Assembly (NCBI RefSeq): GCF_003268775.1
Contig: NZ_QLSU01000008.1
Location: 124,001 to 188,000, forward strand
DNA length: 64,000 bases
Direction of reading: 5' to 3'
Source: Paraburkholderia unamae
GTDB lineage: Bacteria; Pseudomonadota; Gammaproteobacteria; Burkholderiales; Burkholderiaceae
Below the pieces are notes generated by a model. That model made no database searches, was not told where the DNA came from, and was given only the letters and a program-made list of their open reading frames with translations. Position numbers and translations under genes: made by a program. Every line of letters begins with the position of its first letter. Position 1 is the stretch's first letter. Of this stretch, positions 16,327 to 25,114 are shown piece by piece.

Positions 16327-16992
16327 ATGTTAAACCGAGACGCCATACGCTCCGGAGCGTTTCTCGAGAGCTTCAACTTCCTCCCGCCAGGAATGCTCTG
16401 GACGCAGTCACAGATCGACCAGTCGCTCGCGCAGACGATGGCCAGACGCCCCGCGGGCGAAGACGTCTGGATCTTCGCCTACGGGTCGCTGATGTGGAAT
16501 CCGCTCTCCTGCTACGACCGCCGCGAGATCGCGACGCTGCAAGGCTGGCATCGCAGCTTCTGCATCCGGCTGCTCGCGGGGCGCGGCACGCCGCAACGCC
16601 CCGGCCGCATGCTCGCGCTGGAGCCCGGCGGGTGCACCCAAGGTGTGGCGCTGCGCCTCGCCACCACCACGCTCGATGAGGAACTGCGCATTCTCTGGAC
16701 GCGCGAAATGCTCACGGGCGCTTACACCCCAACGTGGACCACGGTGACGCTCGCAACGGGCGAGACGCAACACGCCCTCGCCTTCGTGGCCAGCAACTGC
16801 GAGCGCCAGTACGAAGCCGACTCGCATCCCGCGAAGATCGCGCGCCTGATCGCCCATGCGCAAGGCCCGCTTGGCACCAACGCCGAATATGTGTTCCGGC
16901 TGCGGCAGGCGCTGGCCGATTGCGCACTGAGCGATCCGTACATCGAAGACGTGGCGCACGCGCTGGCAGGTTTGGAAACGAAGCCCCTCTGA
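16327..16992 (+). CDS. ChaC-type gamma-glutamylcyclotransferase
   Basis: The 221-residue protein has the ChaC cyclotransferase fold: the substrate loop FAYGSLMWNP (Y52, G53, S54, L55) and the catalytic glutamate E127 in TREMLTGAY. ChaC enzymes cleave glutathione to 5-oxoproline and cysteinyl-glycine in the cytosol. An N-terminal extension of about 45 residues precedes the conserved core. Downstream is a cupin gene in the same direction, about 70 bases away, with its own ribosome site. It is probably glutathione turnover and not linked to the catabolic locus before it. Confidence 0.88.
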   Translation: MLNRDAIRSGAFLESFNFLPPGMLWTQSQIDQSLAQTMARRPAGEDVWIFAYGSLMWNPLSCYDRREIATLQGWHRSFCIRLLAGRGTPQRPGRMLALEPGGCTQGVALRLATTTLDEELRILWTREMLTGAYTPTWTTVTLATGETQHALAFVASNCERQYEADSHPAKIARLIAHAQGPLGTNAEYVFRLRQALADCALSDPYIEDVAHALAGLETKPL

Positions 16993-17064
16993 GGACGCGC
17001 CACGCGTACGATGGAACAACTCGTGCTTGCGAATCGGGCCTCCACTACATCCGGGAGCGCCGCC

Positions 17065-17502
17065 ATGCAAACAGAGTTCGCCACGGGGTTTTCTCATATC
17101 AAGCCGCAGGACACGCCGTTCAAAGGCGGCGGACTGCGCGACTTCTTCATTTACCGCGACCTCGGCATCGCGGACGCGACCCACGGCAAGGTCGTCGCGC
17201 AACTTGTCAGGGCAAATCTTGCGCCGGAACAGGGCACGGGCTGGCACCGGCATGAGGCGGACTTCCATATTGTCATCATGCTCAAGGGCTGGGCCCGCTT
17301 CATGTATGGCGACAAGGAAACGCTCGTCGAAGCCGGCGACTGCGTGCACCAGGCGCCGGGCATCGCGCACTATCTGTTCGATTACTCGCCCGATATGGAG
17401 TACCTGGAAATCGTGAGCCCGGCCGATTTCAAATCGATCGACGTGGACGCCCCGTGCAGCGTTCCGGCGCCTGCGGCGTGGGCCGATGTGAGTTCGACGT
17501 GA
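17065..17502 (+). CDS. Small cupin domain protein
   Basis: The 145-residue single-domain cupin has the first motif in TGWHRHEADFH (H61, H63, H68) and the second in PGIAHYLFDY (H102), suggesting a bound metal ion. Start 17065 is chosen because GGGAG is seven bases before it; an in-frame ATG at 17011 lacks such a site. Enzymatic or binding role is unknown. The histidine set is consistent with a metal-dependent small-molecule protein rather than a seed-storage or AraC-type sensing domain. Confidence 0.8.
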   Translation: MQTEFATGFSHIKPQDTPFKGGGLRDFFIYRDLGIADATHGKVVAQLVRANLAPEQGTGWHRHEADFHIVIMLKGWARFMYGDKETLVEAGDCVHQAPGIAHYLFDYSPDMEYLEIVSPADFKSIDVDAPCSVPAPAAWADVSST

Positions 17503-17835
17503 TGCGTGCGCCGTGCAGGAGCACGGCGCTACGTTCTGTGCGGCGGTTGCTGATTTCCTCTTCCCGATAGCGCGAACGCGCGCGGAACCCGCGCGCGATG
17601 TCTTGCTGGCTGCGCAAGGCTTGGCGCTATTTCTTTGCGGCTCTCCCAGATCGTCCAGACGGTTCGCCGCGATGCGCGGTGAATCGCGCACTTCGGAACA
17701 CCCCCCATTTTCGGACGAATCCCATATCGCGCGCTTCGGCATCGCGCGAGCATCGCTCTCCTAGGTGATATTTAGCCTGCTTACGCTATCCGCCCCCGGT
17801 GCAGGCCCGATCGTCTTCGATTAGGAGGAGAGTCC
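17503..17835. other. Intergenic stretch with terminator-like hairpin
   Basis: No gene is supported in these 333 bases. A nine-base-pair perfect stem (GCGCCGTGC / GCACGGCGC, loop AGGA) at 17508-17529 follows the cupin stop and probably ends that transcript. A second GC-rich inverted repeat lies near 17577-17597. The last 20 bases hold AGGAGGAG, the ribosome site of the VgrG gene. Confidence 0.6.
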
Positions 17836-20598
17836 GTGAATTCCCGCGATCCGCTGGTGCGTCCCGGTATCGACGTTCACCAGTATTACCGCCTCGACAT
17901 GCCGCACGTGGCCGAAGCCACCAGGGCCGATATCTTTTCCTTCAACGGTCGCCGCGCAATGGGCGAACCGACGAAATACACGATCTTGTTCACGCACCCG
18001 AACCCGAATCTCTCGCGCTCGGACTTCCTCAACCATATGGCGGCGTTCGTCATCCAGCCGCCGGCCAGCAGCATTTACAGCCCGACCCCGGAGCCAGCAC
18101 GCCGCGTCCAGGGTGTCATTACCGCGTTTGCGCAGTTTCCCGGCACGCCGGATCAAACGGTCTATGAACTCACACTCGAATCGCGCCTCGCGCTGCTGCG
18201 CAACACGCCCCGATACCGTCACTTTCTGGAAAAGAAAGACCCCGAAATTATCCAGCAGATTCTGAAGAAACACGACTTCAACCAGATATTCGCCGATTTC
18301 GAGTTCGATCTTTACCGCCCATACCGAAGCCGGCCGATCGTCATGCAGTGGGGCGAAGACGATCTGACGTTCATCACGCGTTTATGCCGTCGAAGTGGAA
18401 TCTGGTTTGTCTGCGAGGAAGGCGAATTCTGCGAGCGCGTGCGCTTTGGCGATGACTTCTCCAAATACACGCGCGACCGCGCAAGGTTCGAGGTTCCGTA
18501 TCACGAACCGGGCGGCCTGCTCACGAATGGTCAGGAGTCCGTGAAGTCGCTTGTCACGCGCAGCGCGACGATGCCCGCAAGCCAGGTTGTCCGTAGTTAC
18601 AGTCCCGAGCAGTTCTCTGGCGCGCCTGTCGAGGAGGCGCGCCAGAGCGAGTTGGTCCGCAAGGACAAGGACTGGATTGCAGACATGACGACCTACGGCG
18701 AAGCCTATGCATGGGGAATGCCGTACGTCGATGCGCAGGCCGCCAGGGAAGAGGTCACACTCCGCCACGAAGCGGCGCGCGCGGCACAGGTCATTTACTC
18801 AGGCACGTGCGACATGCTGGATATCGGACCCGCGTGCGTGCTGGAACTGACGAACAGGACATTACCCGACGCGGAGCACGGAATCCTGATCACGGAGATG
18901 TCATGCAGCGCCTCCCGCAAGGAAGGCTACAAGGTGGCGTTCACCGCGATACCGGCGGACCGGCAGTACCGCATGCCGCTGATGGAGGAGACGTGGCCCC
19001 GCCTTCCCGGCGTGGTGACGGGAACCGTGGCGTCGACAAAGGACTATGTGGGCCCGTATCTGGATAACCAGGGGCGCTACATTGTCCACCTCCACACGGA
19101 CCGCGACGAGCGCGCAGCGGGACTGGAAAGCTGCCCCATGCGACTCGCCAAGCCGTTCGCGGGGCCGGGGCAAACCGGCTTTCACTTCGGTCTCGAGCCG
19201 GGGACGGTCGTGACCGTCGCCTTCTTGTGGAGCAACCCCGACCTTCCGTATATCAGTGGCGTCCTGCACACCGCGAAGCACACTGATCCCATTGTCATGG
19301 GCTACCCGTGGGCCTCGCGTCACACGATCCGCACGCGCTCCAACAATACCTTCCAGATGGACGACCGCACCGGGAAGGAGCACATCAAGACATCGACGGA
19401 TTACGGCAAGTCGCAACTCAATCTTGGTTACATCGTCAACCGTCAAAACGAACAGCGAGGCGTCGGGTTTGAAATTCGTACCGATTACCAGGGTGCCATC
19501 CGCAGTGCGGGTTTGCTGCTCACCACGTATGTGCAACCCAAGGCGGGCGGCAAGACAAACGATACGACCCAGGCGGTTGCGCAATTCGATTCGATGCGGG
19601 CGAACCTCGAAGCGCTGGCTGAATCGGCACGCGCGTCGAATGCGGAAGTGAGCGATCTGCGGGCCGAGAATCAATGGCTCAAGGATGCATTCGCCGATCT
19701 GAAGCGCTCCGTTATTGCGCTGTCCGCGCCCGATGGTATCGGCATGGCAACCCCCGACCGCATGATGGTATCGACGGGCAAGGATACGAGCTTTGCAACG
19801 GCGGCCGCTTTTAGCATCCGTGCACTCAAGCGCATTCTGCTGCACGCATACGAGAACATCACCCTGTACGCGGGCAAACTTGGCGTCAAGGTTTTCAGCT
19901 ACGGACCCGTGCTCATCCAGGCACAGGCCAGCAACGCGCAAGTCGCAGCCAGGGATGATGTCACGATATCGAGCGTGAACGGCGCGCTGTTCTTGCGAGC
20001 CAACAGGGAAATGACGTTCGAATGCGGCGGAGCGTATATCCGGTTCAAGGACGGCCAGATTTCTATTGGCGCGGTTCACGGCATCGAAACGTTGGGGCCG
20101 TGGAATCGGTATCCCGCCTCGCAGATGCATTTGGCAGGGCCGGAGTTTTCGCCGCAGTTGGTGCCTCTCATCGTGAGTTGTCGTGCGTGGGATGGGAGTT
20201 CGGGGGTCTTGCCTGTTTCGCATCTGCCGGATGAGGCGCGAGAAGCGAATAGCGTTGTGGCGGCTCCCGCGCCGCTCGCAAACGCACCGCAAACGGCACC
20301 CTCGGCAAAGTCGCCCGTGAGCGCGCCACAAGGGCCACAGGGCTTGCCGGATTCGGCCAATGCGGACCACGATTCCGAGCAGGAACCGAAGAGTCCCGTT
20401 GTGAATGAGGCGAGCGTACCGATCAAGCTTGAAAAGGCGGAGTACTGTAATTGGCTGACGCCGGCGTTTACGGTGGAGTGCAAGAGCACGACGGAGACGG
20501 GCATGTATTACGGCCTTGATAAGGATAGGAATCCCTATCCGACAGTCACTGGCGCTCTGGGCGTCCAACAACTGAGTGGCAAAACGGCTCGATATTAG
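17836..20598 (+). CDS. vgrG: Type VI secretion spike protein VgrG with C-terminal extension
   Basis: The 920-residue protein forms the T6SS needle tip. It has the gp27-like region (about 20-385), a gp5 OB-fold (about 391-470: LPGVVTGTVAS and GLEPGTVVTVAFLWSN), the repetitive needle and a DUF2345-type domain (about 635-780). An Ala/Pro-rich linker (about 798-855) then leads to a short domain with EYCNWLTPAFTVECKS. It starts with GTG behind AGGAGGAG. No other T6SS structural gene is nearby, so it is an orphan cassette. The frame ends in a stop 23 bases into another long frame, probably because of a one-base shift (see the next entry and findings), so the full protein may originally have been about 1,180 residues. 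Confidence 0.92.
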   Translation: MNSRDPLVRPGIDVHQYYRLDMPHVAEATRADIFSFNGRRAMGEPTKYTILFTHPNPNLSRSDFLNHMAAFVIQPPASSIYSPTPEPARRVQGVITAFAQFPGTPDQTVYELTLESRLALLRNTPRYRHFLEKKDPEIIQQILKKHDFNQIFADFEFDLYRPYRSRPIVMQWGEDDLTFITRLCRRSGIWFVCEEGEFCERVRFGDDFSKYTRDRARFEVPYHEPGGLLTNGQESVKSLVTRSATMPASQVVRSYSPEQFSGAPVEEARQSELVRKDKDWIADMTTYGEAYAWGMPYVDAQAAREEVTLRHEAARAAQVIYSGTCDMLDIGPACVLELTNRTLPDAEHGILITEMSCSASRKEGYKVAFTAIPADRQYRMPLMEETWPRLPGVVTGTVASTKDYVGPYLDNQGRYIVHLHTDRDERAAGLESCPMRLAKPFAGPGQTGFHFGLEPGTVVTVAFLWSNPDLPYISGVLHTAKHTDPIVMGYPWASRHTIRTRSNNTFQMDDRTGKEHIKTSTDYGKSQLNLGYIVNRQNEQRGVGFEIRTDYQGAIRSAGLLLTTYVQPKAGGKTNDTTQAVAQFDSMRANLEALAESARASNAEVSDLRAENQWLKDAFADLKRSVIALSAPDGIGMATPDRMMVSTGKDTSFATAAAFSIRALKRILLHAYENITLYAGKLGVKVFSYGPVLIQAQASNAQVAARDDVTISSVNGALFLRANREMTFECGGAYIRFKDGQISIGAVHGIETLGPWNRYPASQMHLAGPEFSPQLVPLIVSCRAWDGSSGVLPVSHLPDEAREANSVVAAPAPLANAPQTAPSAKSPVSAPQGPQGLPDSANADHDSEQEPKSPVVNEASVPIKLEKAEYCNWLTPAFTVECKSTTETGMYYGLDKDRNPYPTVTGALGVQQLSGKTARY

Positions 20599-21367
20599 TG
20601 GCTTTCGCGTTGGAGGCGGAGGTGCATGGAGAGCAGACCTTGCAGGCGTCACGGTGATGAATAAAGATGACTATCCGGTTGAGACGATTACAACGATGGG
20701 CGAATCAAGAACGCTAGTAACGATACCGGCTGGCGAAACCGTAACGTACAAGTTCCTTTCCGTCCCGGCGGAAAAAATACCGAAGGGTGACTACGAATTT
20801 GGTGCGCTGGTATATACGAGTATTTACGTTTCTGGTGTGAACGGGGCCGGCGGCACTGTCAATTTCGTCAGTGACACAAGATCGACACCCTTCACCTTCG
20901 ACACCGACTTTCCCTCAACGCCTCAGGAGTGGAAGGACTACGAGGAGCGCCAGCGCGCCAAGTTGTCCGAGCACGTCACTCCATCGGGGCACGCTGTGGC
21001 CGAAGATGGCTATTACCGCCTGATATCGGACACCGGCCAGCGAAGCCGTTGGGTATACGAGTTCAAGAAAGGTGCGCCCAGCTACAAAAAAGAACTCATC
21101 TACGATTCAAAAGGCGAGGCGTTTCTCGGTCGACCTGTATGGCAATGGGAAGCCGATCTTGCACGCAAAACGCTGTGCAGCCCCGGCGAGCCTTGTCCTC
21201 GCGAAGGACGATGGGTCGGGATAAAGTTCGCCCACAGATCGTGGACCGCTGACGAATACTATCTGTACGGGAATCGTCGATTTCAGGCGGGTGAGACCAT
21301 GCCGCCCGTCCTGGGTGACGGAGACAGTGAGGTTCCCTACGCTCACTGGAAATGGTTCGGGGCATGA
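20576..21367 (+). CDS. Probable frame-shifted C-terminal part of VgrG, or separate T6SS-associated protein
   Basis: This 263-codon frame begins with GTG directly after an in-frame TGA and overlaps the end of vgrG by 23 bases. There is no good ribosome site. Removing one A from the AAAA run at 20580-20583 would join the frames as VQQLSGK-RLDISGFRVGGGG, which reads as one smooth domain. It has a glycine-rich strand, several beta-type segments up to about residue 110 and a tryptophan/lysine-rich second half (RPVWQWEADLARKT, HWKWFGA). No catalytic motif is recognised. It could be an effector domain or an adaptor for cargo. Base composition is less GC-rich than in neighbouring operons, fitting an acquired cassette. 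Confidence 0.6.
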   Translation: MAKRLDISGFRVGGGGAWRADLAGVTVMNKDDYPVETITTMGESRTLVTIPAGETVTYKFLSVPAEKIPKGDYEFGALVYTSIYVSGVNGAGGTVNFVSDTRSTPFTFDTDFPSTPQEWKDYEERQRAKLSEHVTPSGHAVAEDGYYRLISDTGQRSRWVYEFKKGAPSYKKELIYDSKGEAFLGRPVWQWEADLARKTLCSPGEPCPREGRWVGIKFAHRSWTADEYYLYGNRRFQAGETMPPVLGDGDSEVPYAHWKWFGA

Positions 21368-21368
21368 C

Positions 21369-21659
21369 ATGCAAAGGCGCGCATATATTCGACAAGGCGA
21401 TCACACGACTAACGGCGGGTACGTGCTCGATGGCATCAAGGATACAAATGGCCTTGGCAAGCCGCTGAGTTACCTGTTTGCCAAAGTCCGCTGCTACGTC
21501 TGCGGGACAGACGGCTTTATCGCGCCGTCTGGAAATCGTCCCGACGACAACCTTGGTGGTGGCAAGCGTCCGGCGCTGGAGTTCGACATTTGCAAATGCC
21601 AATGCGATCCGCCTCCGCTCCTTCTTGCGTCCGACCATGGCATGACCGCTTGGGTGTAA
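21369..21659 (+). CDS. PAAR-domain T6SS tip protein
   Basis: The 96-residue protein starts RRAYIRQGDHTTNGGYVLDG, the opening of the PAAR domains found beside VgrG in Burkholderia, and contains four cysteines (RCYVCG and CKCQC) of the PAAR variant with zinc-like ligands. It ends PPPLLLASDHGMTAWV. PAAR proteins cap the VgrG trimer and carry or recruit effectors. It begins one base after the preceding stop. There is no C-terminal toxin domain, so it is a bare tip protein, and the 35-codon frame that follows may be the start of a lost effector gene. Confidence 0.82.
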   Translation: MQRRAYIRQGDHTTNGGYVLDGIKDTNGLGKPLSYLFAKVRCYVCGTDGFIAPSGNRPDDNLGGGKRPALEFDICKCQCDPPPLLLASDHGMTAWV

Positions 21660-21664
21660 TCGAC

Positions 21665-21772
21665 ATGACCGCTGGAGCGGATTCGCCGGCTCACACCGCC
21701 GCTCTTTCCGCGGAGGCTTTCATTCGAGCGTCAAAAACGCTGTCTCGGCAGTTCACGCGCACGACCGAATAG
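21665..21772 (+). pseudogene. Possible truncated start of a T6SS effector gene
   Basis: A 35-codon frame begins five bases after the PAAR stop (MTAGADSPAHTAALSAEAF...RTTE) and then stops. Its position matches that of the effector gene normally found after PAAR, and the sequence beyond it shows no continuing frame, so it may be a remnant. It could equally be a chance short frame. Confidence 0.3.
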
Positions 21773-22380
21773 CCTCCACCCGGGCAACAGCTCCCCCAGA
21801 CCACCCCGCCCATGCAACTTCTCAGCGCACTTCCTGCTCCGGAACCGTGCATGCGCTGGCACCACGATAAAGCGCCTGTTCACACCACCGTCATGTCGAA
21901 GCGTCACCAGCGCTTGAAATCCGGCGAAAAGAAAGCCCCGTCCAGCCGTACGCACCAGCATCAAGCAAACCGCGCCAGTCCGCCCGGCTGACGCGCCATG
22001 CATCGTTTTTGTGCCCGCCCCCGTGCGCCGAGCCTCTCCCGGCCACACCCTGCCCCCACACCCCGCCCCCAGCCTCCCCCTGGCATCAAATCGGCACGAA
22101 AGTTGCATTGACCCCAACAGCCCGATCACCCGGCGCTGCGGCAACCGCCGCGCGGCGTGCGTGCCGGCGTGCGCCTTCTTGAGGCACGCACGAGCACATG
22201 CTTTCCGATCAGGCGAATCCGCTGGCGCGACGCGCATCGCAACAAGTTCGCGCGCCGGCGGTCATCACGCGTCACCGATCGAAAGCAGCGCGCGCGGCGC
22301 TTGAAGCAGCCGCCGGTCAGGGCAGTCGGGGCAGGTTCTGCCAGGCATAGCGGACAAAAGCAGCGGACGGAAGAACGGAT
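21773..22380. other. Non-coding boundary region between T6SS cassette and amidoligase locus
   Basis: About 600 bases without a supportable gene. The first part is C-rich and repetitive in composition. A sigma-54 promoter match lies at 22091-22108 (separate entry). The final 270 bases would form a long 5' leader of the ATP-grasp gene; they contain GC-rich self-complementary stretches but no riboswitch I recognise. Confidence 0.5.
22091..22108 (+). promoter_or_regulatory. Sigma-54 (-24/-12) promoter match
   Basis: TCGGCACGAAAGTTGCAT matches the sigma-54 pattern TGGCACG-N4-TTGCW in all but the first base, with GG (22093-22094) and GC (22105-22106) separated by exactly ten bases. It points toward the ATP-grasp gene at 22381, giving a leader of about 260 bases. 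No enhancer-binding site was identified with confidence. Confidence 0.62.
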
Positions 22381-23853
22381 ATGACGCAAACATTCTTCAA
22401 CGAGATGTTCGAGCACGGGGAATTCGACGTCCGGGGCGTGGCCCCCACGGCGTTCGCGCAGGCCGGTGAGCCACGCGCCCATTACCGCGAGTTCCTCGCA
22501 TGGATGCGCGGCCAGAACGAGCCGCAAATGCACAAGAAACGCGCGGAGGCCGATGCGATATTCCGGCGCGTGGGCATCACGTTTGCCGTCTATGGCGAAA
22601 AGGACGTGACGGGCGCGGGCACCGAGCGCACGATTCCGTTCGACGTGATCCCGCGTATCTTCCAGCGACAGGAGTGGAACAAGCTCGAACGCGGACTGCG
22701 CCAGCGTGTCAACGCGCTCAATCGCTTTATCCACGATATCTATCACGAGCAGGAGATCGTGAAGCGCGGCATCGTGCCCGCCGACCAGATCCTGAACAAC
22801 GCGCAATACCGCCCCGAGATGCAGGGCGTCAACGTCGCGCGCGACATCTACGCGCATATCGCGGGCATCGACATCGTGCGCGCCGACGAGGGCGAGTTCT
22901 ACGTGCTGGAAGACAATTTGCGCGTGCCCTCCGGCGTCTCGTACATGCTGGAGAACCGCAAGATGATGATGCGGCTCTTTCCCGATCTGTTCGTGCGCAA
23001 CCGCATCGCGCCCGTCGCGCACTATCCCGACCTGCTGCTCGACACGCTGCGCGCCGCCGCGCCCGCGGGCGCCGACAACCCGACGGTCGTGCTGCTCACG
23101 CCCGGCATGTACAACTCGGCTTATTTCGAGCACGCGTTCCTCGCTCAGCAAATGGGCATCGAACTCGTGGAAGGTCAGGATCTGTTCGTCGACAAGGATT
23201 ACCTCTACATGCGCACGACGCAGGGTCCGCAGCGCGTGGATGTGATCTACCGGCGCGTGGACGACGACTTTCTCGATCCGCTCTCCTTCCGCCCCGACTC
23301 CACGCTCGGCGCGGCGGGCCTCATGAATGTCTACCGCAAGGGCAACGTCACGCTGTGCAACGCGGTGGGCACGGGCGTGGCCGACGACAAGTCGATTTAC
23401 CCGTACGTGCCCGACATGGTGCGCTTCTATCTGGGCGAGGAGCCGCTGCTCAACAATGTGCCCACGTGGATGTGCCGCAAGCCCGACGACCTGCAATACG
23501 TGCTCGACCATTTGCCCGATCTGGTCGTGAAGGAAACGCATGGCGCGGGCGGCTACGGCATGCTGATCGGCCCGGCTTCCACGCGCGCCGAGATCGAGGC
23601 GTTCCGCGCGGCGCTCGTCGCCAACCCCGACAAGTACATTGCGCAGCCCACGCTTTCGCTCTCCACCTGCCCCACCTGGGTCGAATCGGGCATCGCGCCG
23701 CGCCATATCGACCTGCGTCCGTTCGTGCTCTCCGGCAAGGAGGTGCGCATGGTGCCGGGCGGCCTCACTCGCGTGGCGCTGCGCGAAGGCTCGCTCGTCG
23801 TCAATTCCTCGCAGGGCGGCGGCACCAAGGACACCTGGGTTCTGGAACGATAG
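22381..23853 (+). CDS. Circularly permuted ATP-grasp protein (DUF404/DUF407)
   Basis: The 490-residue protein belongs to the circularly permuted ATP-grasp family. Characteristic stretches are IPFDVIPRIF, YVLEDNLRVPSGVSYMLENR, LLTPGMYNSAYFEHAFLA, the VVKETHGAGGYGML phosphate-binding loop and the C-terminal NSSQGGGTKDTWVLE. ATP-grasp enzymes activate a carboxylate as acyl phosphate and join it to an amine or thiol. Family members are predicted to be amidoligases that make or modify peptides; direct biochemistry is scarce. Length is typical for the stand-alone form. It is preceded by a sigma-54 promoter match and converges with a zinc peptidase gene eight bases away. Confidence 0.9.
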   Translation: MTQTFFNEMFEHGEFDVRGVAPTAFAQAGEPRAHYREFLAWMRGQNEPQMHKKRAEADAIFRRVGITFAVYGEKDVTGAGTERTIPFDVIPRIFQRQEWNKLERGLRQRVNALNRFIHDIYHEQEIVKRGIVPADQILNNAQYRPEMQGVNVARDIYAHIAGIDIVRADEGEFYVLEDNLRVPSGVSYMLENRKMMMRLFPDLFVRNRIAPVAHYPDLLLDTLRAAAPAGADNPTVVLLTPGMYNSAYFEHAFLAQQMGIELVEGQDLFVDKDYLYMRTTQGPQRVDVIYRRVDDDFLDPLSFRPDSTLGAAGLMNVYRKGNVTLCNAVGTGVADDKSIYPYVPDMVRFYLGEEPLLNNVPTWMCRKPDDLQYVLDHLPDLVVKETHGAGGYGMLIGPASTRAEIEAFRAALVANPDKYIAQPTLSLSTCPTWVESGIAPRHIDLRPFVLSGKEVRMVPGGLTRVALREGSLVVNSSQGGGTKDTWVLER

Positions 23854-23861
23854 CCATTCGA

Positions 23862-24941
23862 TCAGGATGACGAACGAACGGATGACGCCGAGATCACGCG
23901 ATGAACGAAGCGCAACTTCTCGATGACAGGCGCGGCCAGCGCGAACGGGTAGCCATCGGACATGCCGAGGCTGCGGTTCAGGCTGTTGAGCGCATAGGTG
24001 AGCGGGTACCAGCGCGCCATCAGGCTCTCGAAGCACGCTTCGTCAACGGGTGTCTGGTCGACGAGCACCGGCTCGTCGGGGCTGTCGGGCACGAGCGCGA
24101 GGCCGCAGGCCGTTGCCGTGTCGAGCGTATCGACGATGTGCAGGTAATGCGCCCACGTTTCGGCCCAGTCCTCCCACGGGTGCGCCGACGCATACGCGCT
24201 CACGTGGCGCTGCGCCCAGTCCGGCGCGGGGCCTTCGGCGTAGTGCCTGGCGAGCGCCGCGGCGTAGTCGGCGCGCTCGTCGCCGAAGCGCTCGCGAAAC
24301 GGCTCGATCCAGCGCGCTTGCGGGTCGGGCGCCACGAGCCGATCGAAATAGTAATGGCCGACTTCGTGGCGAAAATGCCCCAACAAGGTGCGATACGGCT
24401 CGTGCAGCGAAACGCGCGTGCGCTCGCGATGGGCGTCGTCGGCCTCGGCGATGTTCATCGTGACGCGCCCGTGATCGTGGCCCGTCACGATGCGTGGGCC
24501 GTCGTCCGTATCTTCGAGAAACGCGAATTCCAGGCCGTGTTCAGGGTCTTCGGCGCGCGTGGCGAGCGGCAGGCCGAGCGCGTTCAGCGTGTACAGCAGA
24601 CGGCGCTTGGCCGTTTCGAGCCGATACCAGTAAAGGCGATTCTCGGGCCGCGAGAGGTCCGGTATCGTGCGCGTGAACTGGCAGGCGCGGCAGAGCGTGT
24701 CCGCGCAATCGGCTGCGATCATGCCGTTGCAGACGTTCTGCGCCGCGTAGTTGTGGCACTGGCGAAAGAGCGCGCCGCGCGAGCGCGCGTCGAGGCTGCG
24801 CCAGCGGCCTTCGCCCGCGTCCCCGAAGGCGTGCATCTCGCCCGTTTGCGGCACGTAGCCAAGGCGCGCTTCGCAACGCTCGCAGCGCTCGTTTTCGAAG
24901 AACACCAGTTGATTGCACTGATCGCAGTGAAACGTCTTCAT
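23862..24941 (-). CDS. Putative zinc-binding metallopeptidase with N-terminal zinc ribbon
   Basis: The 359-residue protein begins with a four-cysteine ribbon (FHCDQC and CERCEARLGY) and has a second cysteine group near CRACQF. The catalytic HEVGH-type motif is seen as HFRHEVGHYYFDRL, with downstream acidic residues and HPWEDWAETWAHYLH as a probable third ligand region. It matches the putative zinc metallopeptidases often encoded with ATP-grasp and transglutaminase genes. ATG 24941 follows AGGA by eight bases; the longer upstream frame is rejected. It is the only minus-strand gene in the cluster and shares the 173-base upstream region with the transglutaminase gene at 25115. Confidence 0.85.
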   Translation of the reverse strand: MKTFHCDQCNQLVFFENERCERCEARLGYVPQTGEMHAFGDAGEGRWRSLDARSRGALFRQCHNYAAQNVCNGMIAADCADTLCRACQFTRTIPDLSRPENRLYWYRLETAKRRLLYTLNALGLPLATRAEDPEHGLEFAFLEDTDDGPRIVTGHDHGRVTMNIAEADDAHRERTRVSLHEPYRTLLGHFRHEVGHYYFDRLVAPDPQARWIEPFRERFGDERADYAAALARHYAEGPAPDWAQRHVSAYASAHPWEDWAETWAHYLHIVDTLDTATACGLALVPDSPDEPVLVDQTPVDEACFESLMARWYPLTYALNSLNRSLGMSDGYPFALAAPVIEKLRFVHRVISASSVRSSS

Positions 24942-25114
24942 TGCCGCATTCCTGTGATAGCCCCGTGGGGCGCGCCAGCGTGCGCAGCACGTCGCGTGCC
25001 GCGCGCACCGTTCGCCGCAGCGGTTGTCACATCCGGCACTCGCGGCATCTGCATCATACGCACGCGCCAAGCGCTTTTGCGTCCATTCCATCCAGGTCGA
25101 TCGAGGAGTTGCGT

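Noticed and set aside
21773..22237. A minus-strand frame of 168 codons that might be a transposase or regulator remnant
   Set aside because: No transposase motif, no inverted terminal repeats and a shadow-like Arg/Gly-rich composition.
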